Below, one piece after another: positions 10,488 to 21,202 of a stretch of 64,000 nucleotides of DNA. This stretch comes from Drosophila persimilis (taxonomy: Eukaryota; Arthropoda; Insecta; Diptera; Drosophilidae): contig NW_020825321.1 in the NCBI RefSeq assembly GCF_003286085.1, forward strand, positions 2,356,001-2,420,000, in the 5' to 3' direction. A model generated the notes under the pieces. The model did not search any database. It saw only the letters and a list, made by a program, of their open reading frames with translations, and was not told where the DNA came from. Position numbers and translations under genes: made by a program. Position 1 is the first letter of the stretch; each line of letters begins with the position of its first letter.

Positions 10488-10926
10488 CAGGTTATACTTT
10501 CCCATCTTTGTATATTTAGATGACTTACTCGTGATGTCAGAGAATTTCGAGTCCCATTTGATCACGCTTCAGGAAATTTCGGTTTGCCTGGAAAAGGCTA
10601 ATCTGACTATTAATATTGAGAAGTCTAAGTTTTGTATGCGCGAAATAAAGTATTTGGCATTTATCATTCGAGAAGGACAAATTCTGACTGATCCGGGGAA
10701 AATAAAGGCTGTCAATGAGTTTCCTGTTCCTACATCTATAAAACAGTTGCGCCGGTTTCTAGGATTGTCTGGTTGGTATCGGCGATTTGTCGAAAATTAT
10801 GCCATAATAAGCTTTCCACTGAAAGAGTTGTTAAAGAACAAAAAGTCTTTAATTTATAACGATGATGCCGATAGCTTTCAATCTTCTAAAATCGCGTTTA
10901 ACATCAGCTCCGATTTTTCTTACCCC

Positions 10927-11219
10927 TGATATACGAGCTAAGTCCCTCCAACAGTTTTCCAGTGGAATCCGTCTACCCAATTAAGACCTTCCTTAATCCG
11001 CTCGATGTAGTTCCTTGCTCGTTTGTTTTATTTCGTGATCATAATTAAGATCGTTTTGGCTCGATACTGTCGATTGCGCTTCTTTATATGTACATAATGT
11101 AATGTGCCAACTTGAAAATAATTCACATTTTTCGCAGTATTTACATATTAATTCAAATATTCAAATTTTCAACCTTTATAAAGTAATTTAATACTATATT
11201 CTATTAAGGGGCGTCAACA
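10927..11219 (-). repeat. Solo LTR of gypsy element D inside C
   Basis: The reverse complement matches the D 5' LTR at 53556-53863. It interrupts the C RNase H coding between sequence for ...FLTP and DFTIQF. The insertion point next to CCAGACTTCACAATCC is the same as in the 53.5 kb copy. That copy still carries the primer site and leader after the LTR, so this one is a solo LTR left by LTR-LTR recombination. Confidence 0.85.
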
Positions 11220-12420
11220 CCAGACTTCACAATCCAATTTATCTTACTGTGAGATGCAAGCACCTATGGAATAAGTTGTGTCCTGGCGCAAGAGCGTGAA
11301 AGCTATCGAAAGCCCAACGAAACCACACCGTTAGCGAATAAGAATGCTTAGCCGTTATCAAGGGGATACAAAAATTTCGTGCATATATAGAAGGTCAAGA
11401 TTTTGTGGTAGTAACGGATCATGCCTTTTTAAAAGATCTTTCTGGAAGACTAGCGAGGTGCTCGATGAAATTACAATCATTAAATTTTTCTATTAGACAT
11501 AGGCGAGGGTCAGAAAACGTTGTTGCTGATGCCCTGTCTCGACAGAACCAACCTGCTATAGAAGAATTCGTTGCCAGTAGTCCTGTGATTGATTTAAAGT
11601 CTATTCATTTTAAGGCGCCAGAATATCTTACAGTGATTCAACGAATACAAGAGAATCAGTAAAAACTGCTTGACTTAAAAGCTATCGATGGATATGTTTA
11701 TAACAGAACCGACTTCAACTTTGGGTACCCTCTGCGATGATTCCTGAAGTATTGCAACAAGCACATGATGCGCTGAGCTCTGCACATTGTGGTATGGCGA
11801 ATATGGTAGAAAAACTCAAAAGGTATTTCTTCTGGCTCCGAATGGTAAGACAAATTCGAGAGTACATCTCAGAATGCCATATTTGTCGATCTACTAAGAG
11901 CCCGAACCAAATCTTAAAACATCCAATGGGCCGACCATTAACATCAGACCGCCCCTTTTATTACCCGTACCCCCGTATTAAAAATGGAAATATTGGGTTG
12001 TGTATAGTAGTAGACCATAGGATGAAGTTCCATATTCTTAGCCCTCTAAAGAAGTTCACGGCACCAAAAATGTGTAAGTACCAGGAAAGCTCCATATTCT
12101 ACACCTTTGAAGTGCCGGAAGATGTTCTAACGGATAATGATTCGCAGTTTAAATCTAGTTTTTTCGAGGCTTTTCTAACCAGTTTTGGCATTATCCATCG
12201 ATGTACGGCTATATATTCTGCTCAGGCCAATGCTAGTGAATGATTGAACATATCGGTTCTGGCAGCCACCTATCGGCCATAATGTAAAATAACTTGGATT
12301 TCAATCCTCTTTCTCACTCATGTAAAATCCTCTCAAGTCAATATCGATCCTTCGCTCATTTATATTCTGTCTCCTCCCTCTTACTGACTATGGACCTGTT
12401 TTTACGATTGCAATCGGGTT

Positions 12421-12627
12421 AGTGTTAGGTACACAAAGGAGGAATATAAATACGATAGGATTTTTGCGATTCAAACAGCCCTCAAACAGGTAGGTCATCC
12501 CTTTGAAATGAATCTAGTGTGATAGCTTAGAGGTATTTTTTAAGTGTTTCCTGAAAAACGGTTTCGATGCTCTTGAACCGTTCTATTTTCTATATAATTT
12601 ATATTCCTCTTTTGTGTACCTAGCACT
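12421..12627. mobile_element. Small TIR element (MITE-like), copy 1
   Basis: The ends are imperfect 31-bp inverted repeats: AGTGTTAGGTACACAAAGGA... at the left, and at the right the complement of AGTGCTAGGTACACAAAAGA..., with two mismatches. The 207-bp element has no ORF and interrupts the integrase coding of gypsy C. No clear target-site duplication is seen. I cannot assign a superfamily. Confidence 0.7.
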
Positions 12628-12880
12628 GTCCCATAGCAAGATTATACCCTATTGCGAAACATGGATATGTTGAGCAACGACGTCCTATTAGAAAACTCTG
12701 ATATGTTACAGCTGGCAACACAAGATGCTTAGAAAAACATAAAGAAGTGGCATGACCTTAACGCGACGAAATATAATCTATGCAGTAGGAACGTGCAACT
12801 TAAAGCTGGTGATGAGGACTTTTCTCGTAACTTTAGCCAGAGCAATGCAATTAAGAAGTTGGCTAACCTAGCAGGGAGTT

Positions 12881-14025
12881 AGTGCAGTGCACATTCACGG
12901 CGGCAAAGTGGATGCAGAACCGTCGACGTTGGGCTAGCTCAATAGCGGAAATCATTTATAGCTCGTGAAAGACCAACCACCAAACACCTTTGCTGGATAT
13001 CTGAACTTCAGTTTGAACCTGTCAATCTCAAAAGTCGGAGGACATAATCGTCAGCAGCATACGAAAATTTACAAAGGATGGAATAATTAGGCTAGCCTAA
13101 GCCACATTGCCTCAGAACCATGCTATCAGCAAATTGTTGTTTTATTTTGATTCCGATGTTTCTAAAGTTAAATCAAGTTAAATTTCAAGTTCAAGTTCTC
13201 GTTCGCCTTTATCATTATCACATAAAAAGCTATACGCTGCTGGTCTAAGAACAAGCTGTTAGATTTACATCTTTATATCTCGTTTACCATTGTCTTAATT
13301 AATGTATTCACTATATAGCTTCTTCTATTGAGTAAATTTGTAAAGCAAATGAAGATTTTGAAAACTGAGTAATATGAATTTGGAATAATGTTTCTTATAT
13401 ATATATTATTTTACAAACTTAATATCTTTATGTTACTAGATTTAAATGAATTCCCCGACTTGACTGTAGGTCTGTTTGTCTCAAACGGAACTGATTCTTC
13501 TGTCGTTGGCCAGTTTCCATGAGCCCTTCTCTTGGAGCTCTTGACTCTGGCTTTGGCGTTGCTTTCCTCGGCTGCATCTTCGTGTCGGTGGCGTACGTGC
13601 CTGGACCGATATTTGGGGATGCGTCGGCTTTGATGAAAGGTATCCGCTTCTGGCGATCGGTGTTGCATTACATGAGGGAGTTAGGAATGTGATGCTCCTT
13701 GGTTTTATGTCTAGCTCTGATTGGGCTTTATGAGTGGCGTGATTCTAATGAATCGATTTCTCGAGAGTGGCGTGATTCTGGCGTTGATGAATCAATGAGG
13801 TCCATTGTTTATATTATGGAACTCTAGCTCGGAGTGTGGGAAGAATCAGTTATTGATTCTTGAGTGGTGTCCTGTTACTTTGTGGATAGGGTGGGTGAAT
13901 TAGAACATTAGAACATAATGTGTATGTGATATCGAGAATTATGGATATGTCACTTTCCCAACGCTTGTTATAAGCCTGTACCTAGGCGATTACCCTCGGG
14001 TATAGTGACGGGGTGTCAAGTGCGG
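12881..14025 (+). other. Non-coding 3' part of the C unit, copy 1
   Basis: This is AT-rich sequence after the C integrase, possibly the untranslated and LTR part of element C. It is shared with 24391-25470 (inverted) and partly with 48410-48709 and 51236-51800. It contains two copies of GAGTGGCGTGATTCT (13733-13786). The outer end GGTGTCAAGTGCGG at 14025 is also the outer end of the copies at 48410 and 51236. Relative to the other copies, copy 1 lacks about 70 bp between two AAGTTGGCT repeats near 12860. No gene is seen. Confidence 0.6.
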
Positions 14026-14305
14026 TGGCTGAGGCTGGATCTGTTACGAACCCTTGTTTTCTTCGGGGCAAGGCCGTCTAGCCAGTCATCCCAGGGCTGG
14101 GTACTTCCCAAGCCCTCAGGTCGCACAACATACCAACTAATTGGACATATCGAACAAATTGAAACAACAAAAATAATCGACAAAAAAAAACTGCAACGGA
14201 CTCTACTCTACAAACAATATTACAGTTACTTCCTTCAACACAGACGTGGACCAGGCGACGATTTGACGTTCCCCACGAGCACTAGACGTCTGTGATAGCT
14301 TATCC

Positions 14306-15206
14306 ATGCATTCGGTAAACATCGGGAGAGCGCGAGCACCCTTATGCACATTCTGCAAGAAAGCAAGCCATTGGCTCTACGGATGCGAAGAATTTCGCTC
14401 CAAATCTCCATCAGAACGACTAAATTGGGTACAAAGACAAAAAATGTGCGTTAATTGTTTTAGAACAAATCACAAAACAAACGCATGCCCTGGTCGAAAC
14501 TGCTTCAAGTGTGACAAGAAGCACAACACGATGCTACATTTGGAAACAACATCAGGCGCAGCTACAGAATCAAGAGGCCCGACGGTTGGTGCAGCAAATA
14601 ACAATAGCTACAATCTTCTGGCCACAGCAAAGGTGGCAGTAGAGGCCAACAACGGGCAGGTTGCTAATTTCAGAGCACTGCTAGATTCAGGATCACAGAT
14701 AAACTTGATCTCTGAACGAATGGCATCAATGTTGTCACTCAAACTAAAATGACACAACATTACGGATCGAAGGAATTGGAGGTCAATCAAAGACCAGCAG
14801 AGCACGATTAAATGTGCTCATGAAATCCCTTCACAATGGTTTTACGCAAAGAATTGAAGCTTTCGTATTACCACAGATAATAGCTGACCAACCAGCTCAG
14901 GCACTCGATTCAGAGAGCTTAAACATACCAAGCAGGATCTCACTGGCAGATCCAAACTTCCATAAGCCAGGCAAAATCGACATGCTAATCGGAGCCGAGC
15001 ATTAATACTCGCTGCTGCTACCAGATCAACAGCAGCTAAGGACAGGAGGCCCGTTGCTACAAAACACGAAACTGGGATGGATTGTGGCAGGAAAAGTCAA
15101 ATCTGCCCACAATTCCTCACCCATTTGTGCAACGGGAGTAAACGAGTTCATGGAAAGATTCTGAACTCTGGACAATCTAGAGACGGAAGACAAACCACGC
15201 ACTCCA
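14306..15206 (+). pseudogene. gag C-terminus and protease of element G
   Basis: Three Cys/His clusters typical of Bel/Pao Gag are visible (CTFCKKASHWLYGC, CVNCFRTNHKTNAC, CFKCDKKHNTMLH). An aspartic protease segment follows with LDSGSQINLIS and, after a frameshift near 14750, LADPNFHKPGKIDMLIG. In-frame stops at 15003 and 15162 separate this from the long pol frame. The N-terminal half of Gag is absent. Confidence 0.82.
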
Positions 15207-18200
15207 GTGGAAGCACGATGCGAAGCTCATTTTATAGAAATTCTTCAGACAGCTTCAGACGGCCGTTTTATTGTAAAGCTCCCATTTTCCGAACACCCTT
15301 CAGCCCTGGGGGAGTCGTTGGAAACCACAAAAAAAAGATTCCTAACGTTGGAGTGGCGAAGCTCAACAGAAACTTGGAAGAGTTATGTGGACTTCATGGA
15401 AGAGTATGAAGGGCTAGGACATATGAAGATTGTGCCAGCATCAAAAGTTCCCAAAAGGCACTACTTCATTCCACATCATTGTGTACTCAAACCTGAGAGC
15501 ACCACCACAAAGCTTCGGGTAGTGTTCGATGCATCATGCAAATCAACAAGCGGGAAATCTTTGAACGACATTCTGCAGGCTGGACCCACCGTTCAGAGCG
15601 AACTTATGTCCATTCTGCTACGATTTCGAATTCATAAGTACGTATTCAGAGCGGACATAGAAAAGATGTACCGGCAAGTGTGGATGAATCCGGAGGATCA
15701 ATTCCATCAGATGATAGTCTGGAGAAACAATCCATCCGAAGAGATCAGGTACTATCGTCTGAAAACAGTAACATATGGGACAACAGCTGCTCCGTTCTTA
15801 GCAATGAAATGTCTGGATCGTTTGGCAATACAATACAAAGACAGACTACCAGTAGGATCAACAACATTAAAAACCGATTTCTATGTTGACGACTGTCTAA
15901 CTGGAGCAAACACGATTCCAGAGGCAATTCATGTTCGACAAGAACTAAATAAGATATTGCTACCGTCCGGATTCAAATTGCGCAAGTGGTGCTCCAACAA
16001 TGAGCAACTTCTCCAAGGAATCCCCAAAGAGGATATTGTAACCGATGTTAAATTAGGAGAGACACTAGAGCACTACAGCGTGAAAACTCTGGGTCTCATC
16101 TGGATGCCGAAGAAGGATACATTGTGTGGACGAACACAGAAAAGCCAGGCTACACGCATCACCAAACGGGTGGTATGTTCCGAACTGGCCCAAATCTTTG
16201 ACCCACTAGGACTCTTAGCACCGGTGGTAGTAAAGGCAAAAATCTTAATGCAACAACTTTGGGAGCTCAAACTGGATTGGGATGACGAATTACCATTTCA
16301 ACACCAAACCGAATGGAAAAAATGCCGGGACGACTTACAAACATTGAACAAAATGCAAATTCCCCGGCATATCTACGATGGTAAAATTCCAGTTACCCAA
16401 GAACTCCATACGTTTGTAGATGCATCAGAACGAGCATATGGCGCAGCTGTATATGTACGCGCTACATACAAAAACAACCAAGTGTCAGTAAGACTGCTCT
16501 GTTCGAAATCACGTGTGGCGCCGACAGCCAAACAATCGCTACCACGGTTAGAACTTTGTGCTGCAGTCCTCGGTGCCGAGCTCACAAACCGAGTCCGACA
16601 GGATCTGCACATGGACATTAACACGGTTTCAGGATGGTTTTGGAGTGATTCCACAGTTGTGTTATCCTGGATAAACGCATCGTCATCAACATACCATACC
16701 TTTGTGGCAAATCGAATAGCCAAAATCCAGGCATTAACAAACCAGTCACAATGGCGTCACGTGTCATCGGCCAACAACGCAGCCGATGTTCTGTCGAGAG
16801 GAATCGCAGCAAGCAGACTGGCAGATCACAATCTGTGGTTATATGGACCATTATTCCTGCACGGATCTCGAGACAACTGGACGAAGGCACCCAACATAGA
16901 ACCCAGCAATCTTGAGAGAAAAGCTAAACATGTAAGCTTGCCAATCACACCTAGCGCACTTGGGGATGAATTATATACTTGCAAACATAGCAACTCGTTT
17001 CACAAGCTGCAACGCATTGTGGCATATATGTTACGCTTCTGCTACAAAACCAACAGAGCGAACATCACAACGCTCTGCGCAGAAGAACTGACTCACGCCC
17101 GCACTATAATCCTGCGAACCATACAACAAGTCGAGTTTACAGCAGAGTTAAAACAGTTCCAACGCTATAAGACTGTGGATAGAAAGAGCTCGATCATATC
17201 GTTATCTCCCTTCCTAGGAGACGATGAGCTCATCCGAGTTAGTGGTAGACTTGAAGAAGCTCTACTTCCATACAACGCAAAACACCCAGTTTTGCTGCCT
17301 TACAATGACCCAATCGTCAAAATGATCTTTCGGGAGCTACATGAGGAGAACATGCATTGTGGTGCTCAAGCATTAAGGGCAATCGCAAGACAACAATATT
17401 GGATTATCAATGACAAGACAATGGCTAGAGGCATCATCCACAGCTGTGTTAGATGCACCAAGGCTAGACCAAAGCTGATGCACCAGATCATGGGCAATCT
17501 CCCAGCACAACGAGTCACACAAGCACGCCCGTTTCTTAATGCAGGGGTCGACTACTATGGACCAATCGCGATCCACCATAAGATCCGAGGCAAAAGACCA
17601 GATAAGGCATACATCGCCGTGTTCTGCTGCTTTTCCACAAAGGCAGTACACCTGGAGCTGGTAAACGACCTGACCACAGATGCATTCTTGGCCGCCCTGC
17701 GTCCATTCTTAAGTAGACGTGGGAAGTGCCAAACTATTCATTGCGACAATGCAACGAACTTTGTGGGTGCAAACAACCAGCTTAAACAATTAGAAGACTC
17801 TATATTCAGCTCAAAGGCAAGTGCTCTGATCACGAATCATTGCAACAAAAAACAAGTGGATTTAAAATTCATTCCTCCCAGGGCTCCATCGTTTGGCGGC
17901 CTCTGGGAAGCGGCGGTAAAATCAGCAAAAAAGCTGTTGATAAAAACCACCAACACAGCCTCATTGACATTTGAAGAACTAAACACAGTGATAATCGAAA
18001 TTGAAGCAATTCTCAATTCTCGACCCATCACTCCAATGTCAAATGATCCCACTGATACAACAGCGCTCACCCCAGGACACTTCTTGATTGGTGAACCATT
18101 GATAACGCCTCCTGACGTCAATGCTGATCATCAAGGAAGAACATTGGTCAAGCGCTGGGAATTGGTATCGCGCCTAAAGCATTCATTCTGGAAACAATGG

Positions 18201-18866
18201 TCTACAGAATACCTCCAAGAATTGCAAGCTCGGCATAAATGGAAGACCGCTTCACCAAACGTACCTGAAAGATTATTAGTTTTGGTTAAGGAAGACAACC
18301 TTCCTGTAATGAAGTGGCCAATGGCTCGCATCATTAAGACATATCCAGGACAGGACAACCACGTACGAGTGGTTGACGTTAAGACAGCATCTGGCGTATA
18401 CAAGCGCCCGATCACTCGTCTAGCGCCGCTCTTTCCAGAAGATGTGGCAATCAAACGTTCCCACAACGTGATCAGTGACACCACGGAGATTGATGAGCCA
18501 CCCACACAGCGAACAACAAAATTGTCACCTACATTAACATCAACATTAGTGGTGCTGTTGCTCATGCTTCCATTAGCATTGTCACAGTCAATAAATGTGA
18601 CACAATTCGCAAACAAGCCTGGAATATTCTATGAGAAACTTCGAACATCAAGAATAGCAACTTCTGAGTGGACCATGATCGTATACTATGATATGCAACT
18701 AATGTCTGCTGGAATTTCAGAGTTACGATACATGTGCCCTGAACTAAAAAATATTCCGGCATGTAACTCCATAGTTCAACACTTTCAACATGTGTATAAC
18801 GAGCTACAAGCAGGAAGCGTTTTAATAAAAACTCTCGAAAACGCAGATCGCAGCTGGACATCATAG
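15207..18866 (+). CDS. pol-env reading frame of roo-like element G
   Basis: An uninterrupted 1219-codon frame. RT covers roughly residues 60-260 with VFDASCKS, FRADIEKMYRQV and the catalytic FYVDDCL. RNase H begins around residue 395 (TFVDASERAYGAAVY, LELCAAVLG, WSDSTVVLSW). Integrase has the zinc domain (HEENMHCGAQAL...CVRCTKARPK) and the core acidic residues in AGVDYYGP, HCDNATNFVG and FGGLWEAAVKSA. A DUF5641-like tail follows. The last ~110 residues after a hydrophobic leader (LVVLLLMLPLALSQS) are the start of env, fused in frame. The displayed ATG is only the first after a stop; the natural frame opens in protease upstream. Confidence 0.9.
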   Translation: MEARCEAHFIEILQTASDGRFIVKLPFSEHPSALGESLETTKKRFLTLEWRSSTETWKSYVDFMEEYEGLGHMKIVPASKVPKRHYFIPHHCVLKPESTTTKLRVVFDASCKSTSGKSLNDILQAGPTVQSELMSILLRFRIHKYVFRADIEKMYRQVWMNPEDQFHQMIVWRNNPSEEIRYYRLKTVTYGTTAAPFLAMKCLDRLAIQYKDRLPVGSTTLKTDFYVDDCLTGANTIPEAIHVRQELNKILLPSGFKLRKWCSNNEQLLQGIPKEDIVTDVKLGETLEHYSVKTLGLIWMPKKDTLCGRTQKSQATRITKRVVCSELAQIFDPLGLLAPVVVKAKILMQQLWELKLDWDDELPFQHQTEWKKCRDDLQTLNKMQIPRHIYDGKIPVTQELHTFVDASERAYGAAVYVRATYKNNQVSVRLLCSKSRVAPTAKQSLPRLELCAAVLGAELTNRVRQDLHMDINTVSGWFWSDSTVVLSWINASSSTYHTFVANRIAKIQALTNQSQWRHVSSANNAADVLSRGIAASRLADHNLWLYGPLFLHGSRDNWTKAPNIEPSNLERKAKHVSLPITPSALGDELYTCKHSNSFHKLQRIVAYMLRFCYKTNRANITTLCAEELTHARTIILRTIQQVEFTAELKQFQRYKTVDRKSSIISLSPFLGDDELIRVSGRLEEALLPYNAKHPVLLPYNDPIVKMIFRELHEENMHCGAQALRAIARQQYWIINDKTMARGIIHSCVRCTKARPKLMHQIMGNLPAQRVTQARPFLNAGVDYYGPIAIHHKIRGKRPDKAYIAVFCCFSTKAVHLELVNDLTTDAFLAALRPFLSRRGKCQTIHCDNATNFVGANNQLKQLEDSIFSSKASALITNHCNKKQVDLKFIPPRAPSFGGLWEAAVKSAKKLLIKTTNTASLTFEELNTVIIEIEAILNSRPITPMSNDPTDTTALTPGHFLIGEPLITPPDVNADHQGRTLVKRWELVSRLKHSFWKQWSTEYLQELQARHKWKTASPNVPERLLVLVKEDNLPVMKWPMARIIKTYPGQDNHVRVVDVKTASGVYKRPITRLAPLFPEDVAIKRSHNVISDTTEIDEPPTQRTTKLSPTLTSTLVVLLLMLPLALSQSINVTQFANKPGIFYEKLRTSRIATSEWTMIVYYDMQLMSAGISELRYMCPELKNIPACNSIVQHFQHVYNELQAGSVLIKTLENADRSWTS

Positions 18867-20215
18867 GAAATGTAGCAAGCAGTCTTTTTGGTGTTCTCGA
18901 CGCAAAATACGCAGAAGAGATGATTCAAGTAATTGAGAAAGTGAAAACCAATGAAGACTTTCTACTACATCTGCTCCAAAACCAAACATCAATTGTCGAC
19001 GCGACAATAAACGTAGTCAGAAAAGACAAAGTAAAAACTGATAATCGCCTAAAAATTTTGGAACAGCATATGGCTACTATCAACCGAGAAAGAGGGTCGT
19101 ATCACAGCGATCATCTGACTCAAGCGTACTTAGGACTAATAGCACAATTAAACCTGCTCACAACAACTCTCCAACGAATGCAGTCCGACATATCTGATGT
19201 CCTAATCGGTATTCATCATCGGAGAATAAGCTCCACGCTGGTGTCTCCCGAGCAACTAATAGACCAACTAGACCAGATACGGGATCATTTGCCACAAGAT
19301 CAAATGCTGCCGGTCACAACGAAGGAGGTGATTCAACTATACAGAATCATGCGAGCCGAAGGAACCCCGACTGCAAAACACGTCATCTTCAAGCTGACGC
19401 TACCGCTGGTCTCAACAGCTCAGCTCGAAGTCTTCAGCATCATCCCAATTCCGTTTTGGGATTCAACAAGCTGGAGTCTATTTGTTGTAACACCATAGTA
19501 ACGGTTAACATCCACCGAGACCAGTTCATGGGCACTACCCAAGAGGAATTCCGACGTTGTCTTAAAGTACACAACGAGGAGTTCATCTGCTTTGACCATC
19601 AGACGATCTTCAATGTGGACAATCGCTGTGAGTTTTAACTGTTTAACAATAAAACAGAAACACTGTGTCAGGTAACACACACAAAGGCTAAAAACTCAGC
19701 ATCCAAATAAATGGATCTTCGCAACGCATTTTACAACTAAACTTCAAGCAGTATGCAACGGAGTTCCGTCAGCCATAACACTGGAAGGAACTGGTCTACT
19801 CTCCATGTCCCCTGGTTTCACTGCTCGCAATACTGAAGTAAGCATCAGCACCTTCAGCACCACAATCAGCGAAGTAAAATCGACTTACACTCGGTTTGGT
19901 GACGTGAGCCCACCGGAGACATCACCATCGCCACGCATGTGGCAACTGAAGAACCAGACATCAGACTTTCTTCAAGAACTTGATGATCTACACCAGCAAC
20001 TATCAGCCATCAATCATCACGAGCTGCCACACCATCTCACCACCGTGCATCACCATCAACTCGCTGCTTATGCAGCCCTAGCAATATCAATTCTATTGAT
20101 CATTGTCTTCATCTTCCGGAAGAAGTATCAACTATGGAAACCAAGGCCATCAAATCCCGATCCAGCCATGTCATCACCCCCTATACCCCTTGCCGTCGAC
20201 TTGAACGATGGTTGA
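18850..20215 (+). pseudogene. env remainder of element G (F-type fusion protein)
   Basis: After a frameshift near 18855 env continues in another frame. A basic RKRR cleavage-like motif is followed by a hydrophobic GNVASSLFGV stretch, as expected at a furin site and fusion peptide. A long helical region follows to 19498. A second frameshift leads into 19456-19638, and the C-terminal part (19805-20215) has a transmembrane segment (YAALAISILLIIVFIF) and a short basic tail. The layout resembles roo and baculovirus F-like envelopes. The frameshifts and stops make it non-functional here. Confidence 0.75.
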
Positions 20216-20259
20216 ACACAGTTTCAACGGCCGGGAGAAATCAGGTCGGGGTCACCAAA

Positions 20260-20508
20260 TGTTATTCCAAATATTAATGTGTGTGTGTGTAGGAAGCTGG
20301 GTTGCATACGGTACATAAACCGTCTACAGTTTGGTCGTCGCAACTAGAACTTGAACCAGTTGGACTGCGGAGTGGGTATCCTACGGTGCGCAAGGGAGGG
20401 TCTGAAGACACGGCGACAGCCTCTGATGATTGCAATGGAAGATGAGTGGCAGGCAGTTATGGTACTGTTTCTGATACTGACTTTATTAATAAAAATGATT
20501 CTTATTTA
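20260..20508 (+). repeat. Start of 3' LTR of element G
   Basis: A purine-rich run (GGCCGGGAGAAATCAGG) ends just before TGTTATTCC at 20260. The LTR includes a GT microsatellite (20279-20291). It is cut by element F at 20508. The remainder probably resumes after 23080 but its end could not be defined. Confidence 0.55.
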
Positions 20509-20797
20509 TGTAAAGGACAGTGTATCAAGCAGTTAAACCTATCCCATCTAAATTAACATTTGAACTTAAGATACCATCGATAAGACCTAACCGATATAAC
20601 CAGACTTAACCGATGTTTAAAAGACCTAGCCGATAAGGGGTTATCGATATGGGAGTCGGTTGTTGGAAGTAGAAGCAGAAAGTTGAACAAAAAGTCGGAA
20701 GAACAGAATCATTAATTGCACATCTTAAATCAAACACTTTGTACTCTTTTTCGATCAAAACATTATTAATAAACGATACTTTAATATTAATCTTACA
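20509..20797 (+). repeat. 5' LTR of element F
   Basis: A 289-bp repeat starting TGTAAAGGACAG and ending AATCTTACA. It is nearly identical to 22788-23076. Confidence 0.9.
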
Positions 20798-20799
20798 TT

Positions 20800-20817
20800 T
20801 GGGGGCTCGTCCGCGTC
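20800..20817 (+). other. Primer-binding site of F, tRNA-Pro-like
   Basis: TGGGGGCTCGTCCGCGTC begins two bases after the LTR. Its first 14 bases match the proline-tRNA primer site of mammalian gammaretroviruses. The actual fly tRNA was not checked. Confidence 0.6.
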
Positions 20818-21202
20818 GAATAAAGAGCTCAGAGTGTGTGAAAAAGAAAAACAGAAGAAAGCAGAAGCTGATGCAAGAAGAGGATTGTTGAAAAGTTGTT
20901 AAAGTTGTTGTTTGTAGCTACATAAAGTTGTAAAGTTGTTGTTGGTGGCTATAAACATTAAGTTGAACAATCAAAATTCTGTGAGCATAACAGTAGACAC
21001 GGATTTTAATAAAAGATCAGTCGTTTAATTCGGTTGGAAAATTGTGAAATTCATTGTCGCGTCGCAGCGTCGCCTTGTCCGTGCGCAGTACATACATAAG
21101 CAGAAAAAACACGCACAGACACGTTGTGTGTGATACACACTTATAAACAGAAAAGACAAGCACTCGTCGGCTACACAGACACAAGTCGAAAAGAGCCGCA
21201 AA

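Larger units (their letters stand above)
10488..12880 (+). pseudogene. pol remnant of gypsy element C (copy 1)
   Basis: Fragments of a different Ty3/gypsy pol. The RT part contains YLDDLLV (around 10520) and LRRFLGLSGWYRRFVENYA. The RNase H tail has ALSRQNQPA after RRGSENVVAD (11405-11662). The integrase has a zinc domain (HCGMANMVEKLKRYFFW...CHIC) and the catalytic motif LTDN (11737-12243). A C-terminal part resembles NATKYNLCSRN (12740-12880). RNase H is interrupted by a reverse solo LTR, and the integrase by a small TIR element at 12421-12627. Stops and frameshifts are common. Two inverted copies of the same damaged unit occur at 24391-27110 and 51236-53555. Confidence 0.85.
14026..20508 (+). 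mobile_element. Roo-like Bel/Pao element G with env (5' truncated)
   Basis: Gag zinc-finger region, protease, RT, RNase H, integrase and env lie in order. They are followed by a purine-rich tract and the start of a 3' LTR at 20260. The 5' LTR and most of gag are missing; 14026-14305 is an unresolved leader or gag remnant. A Bel/Pao pol joined to a baculovirus-F-like env is characteristic of the roo group. The LTR start TGTTATTCCAAAT is interrupted at 20508 by element F. Confidence 0.85.
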
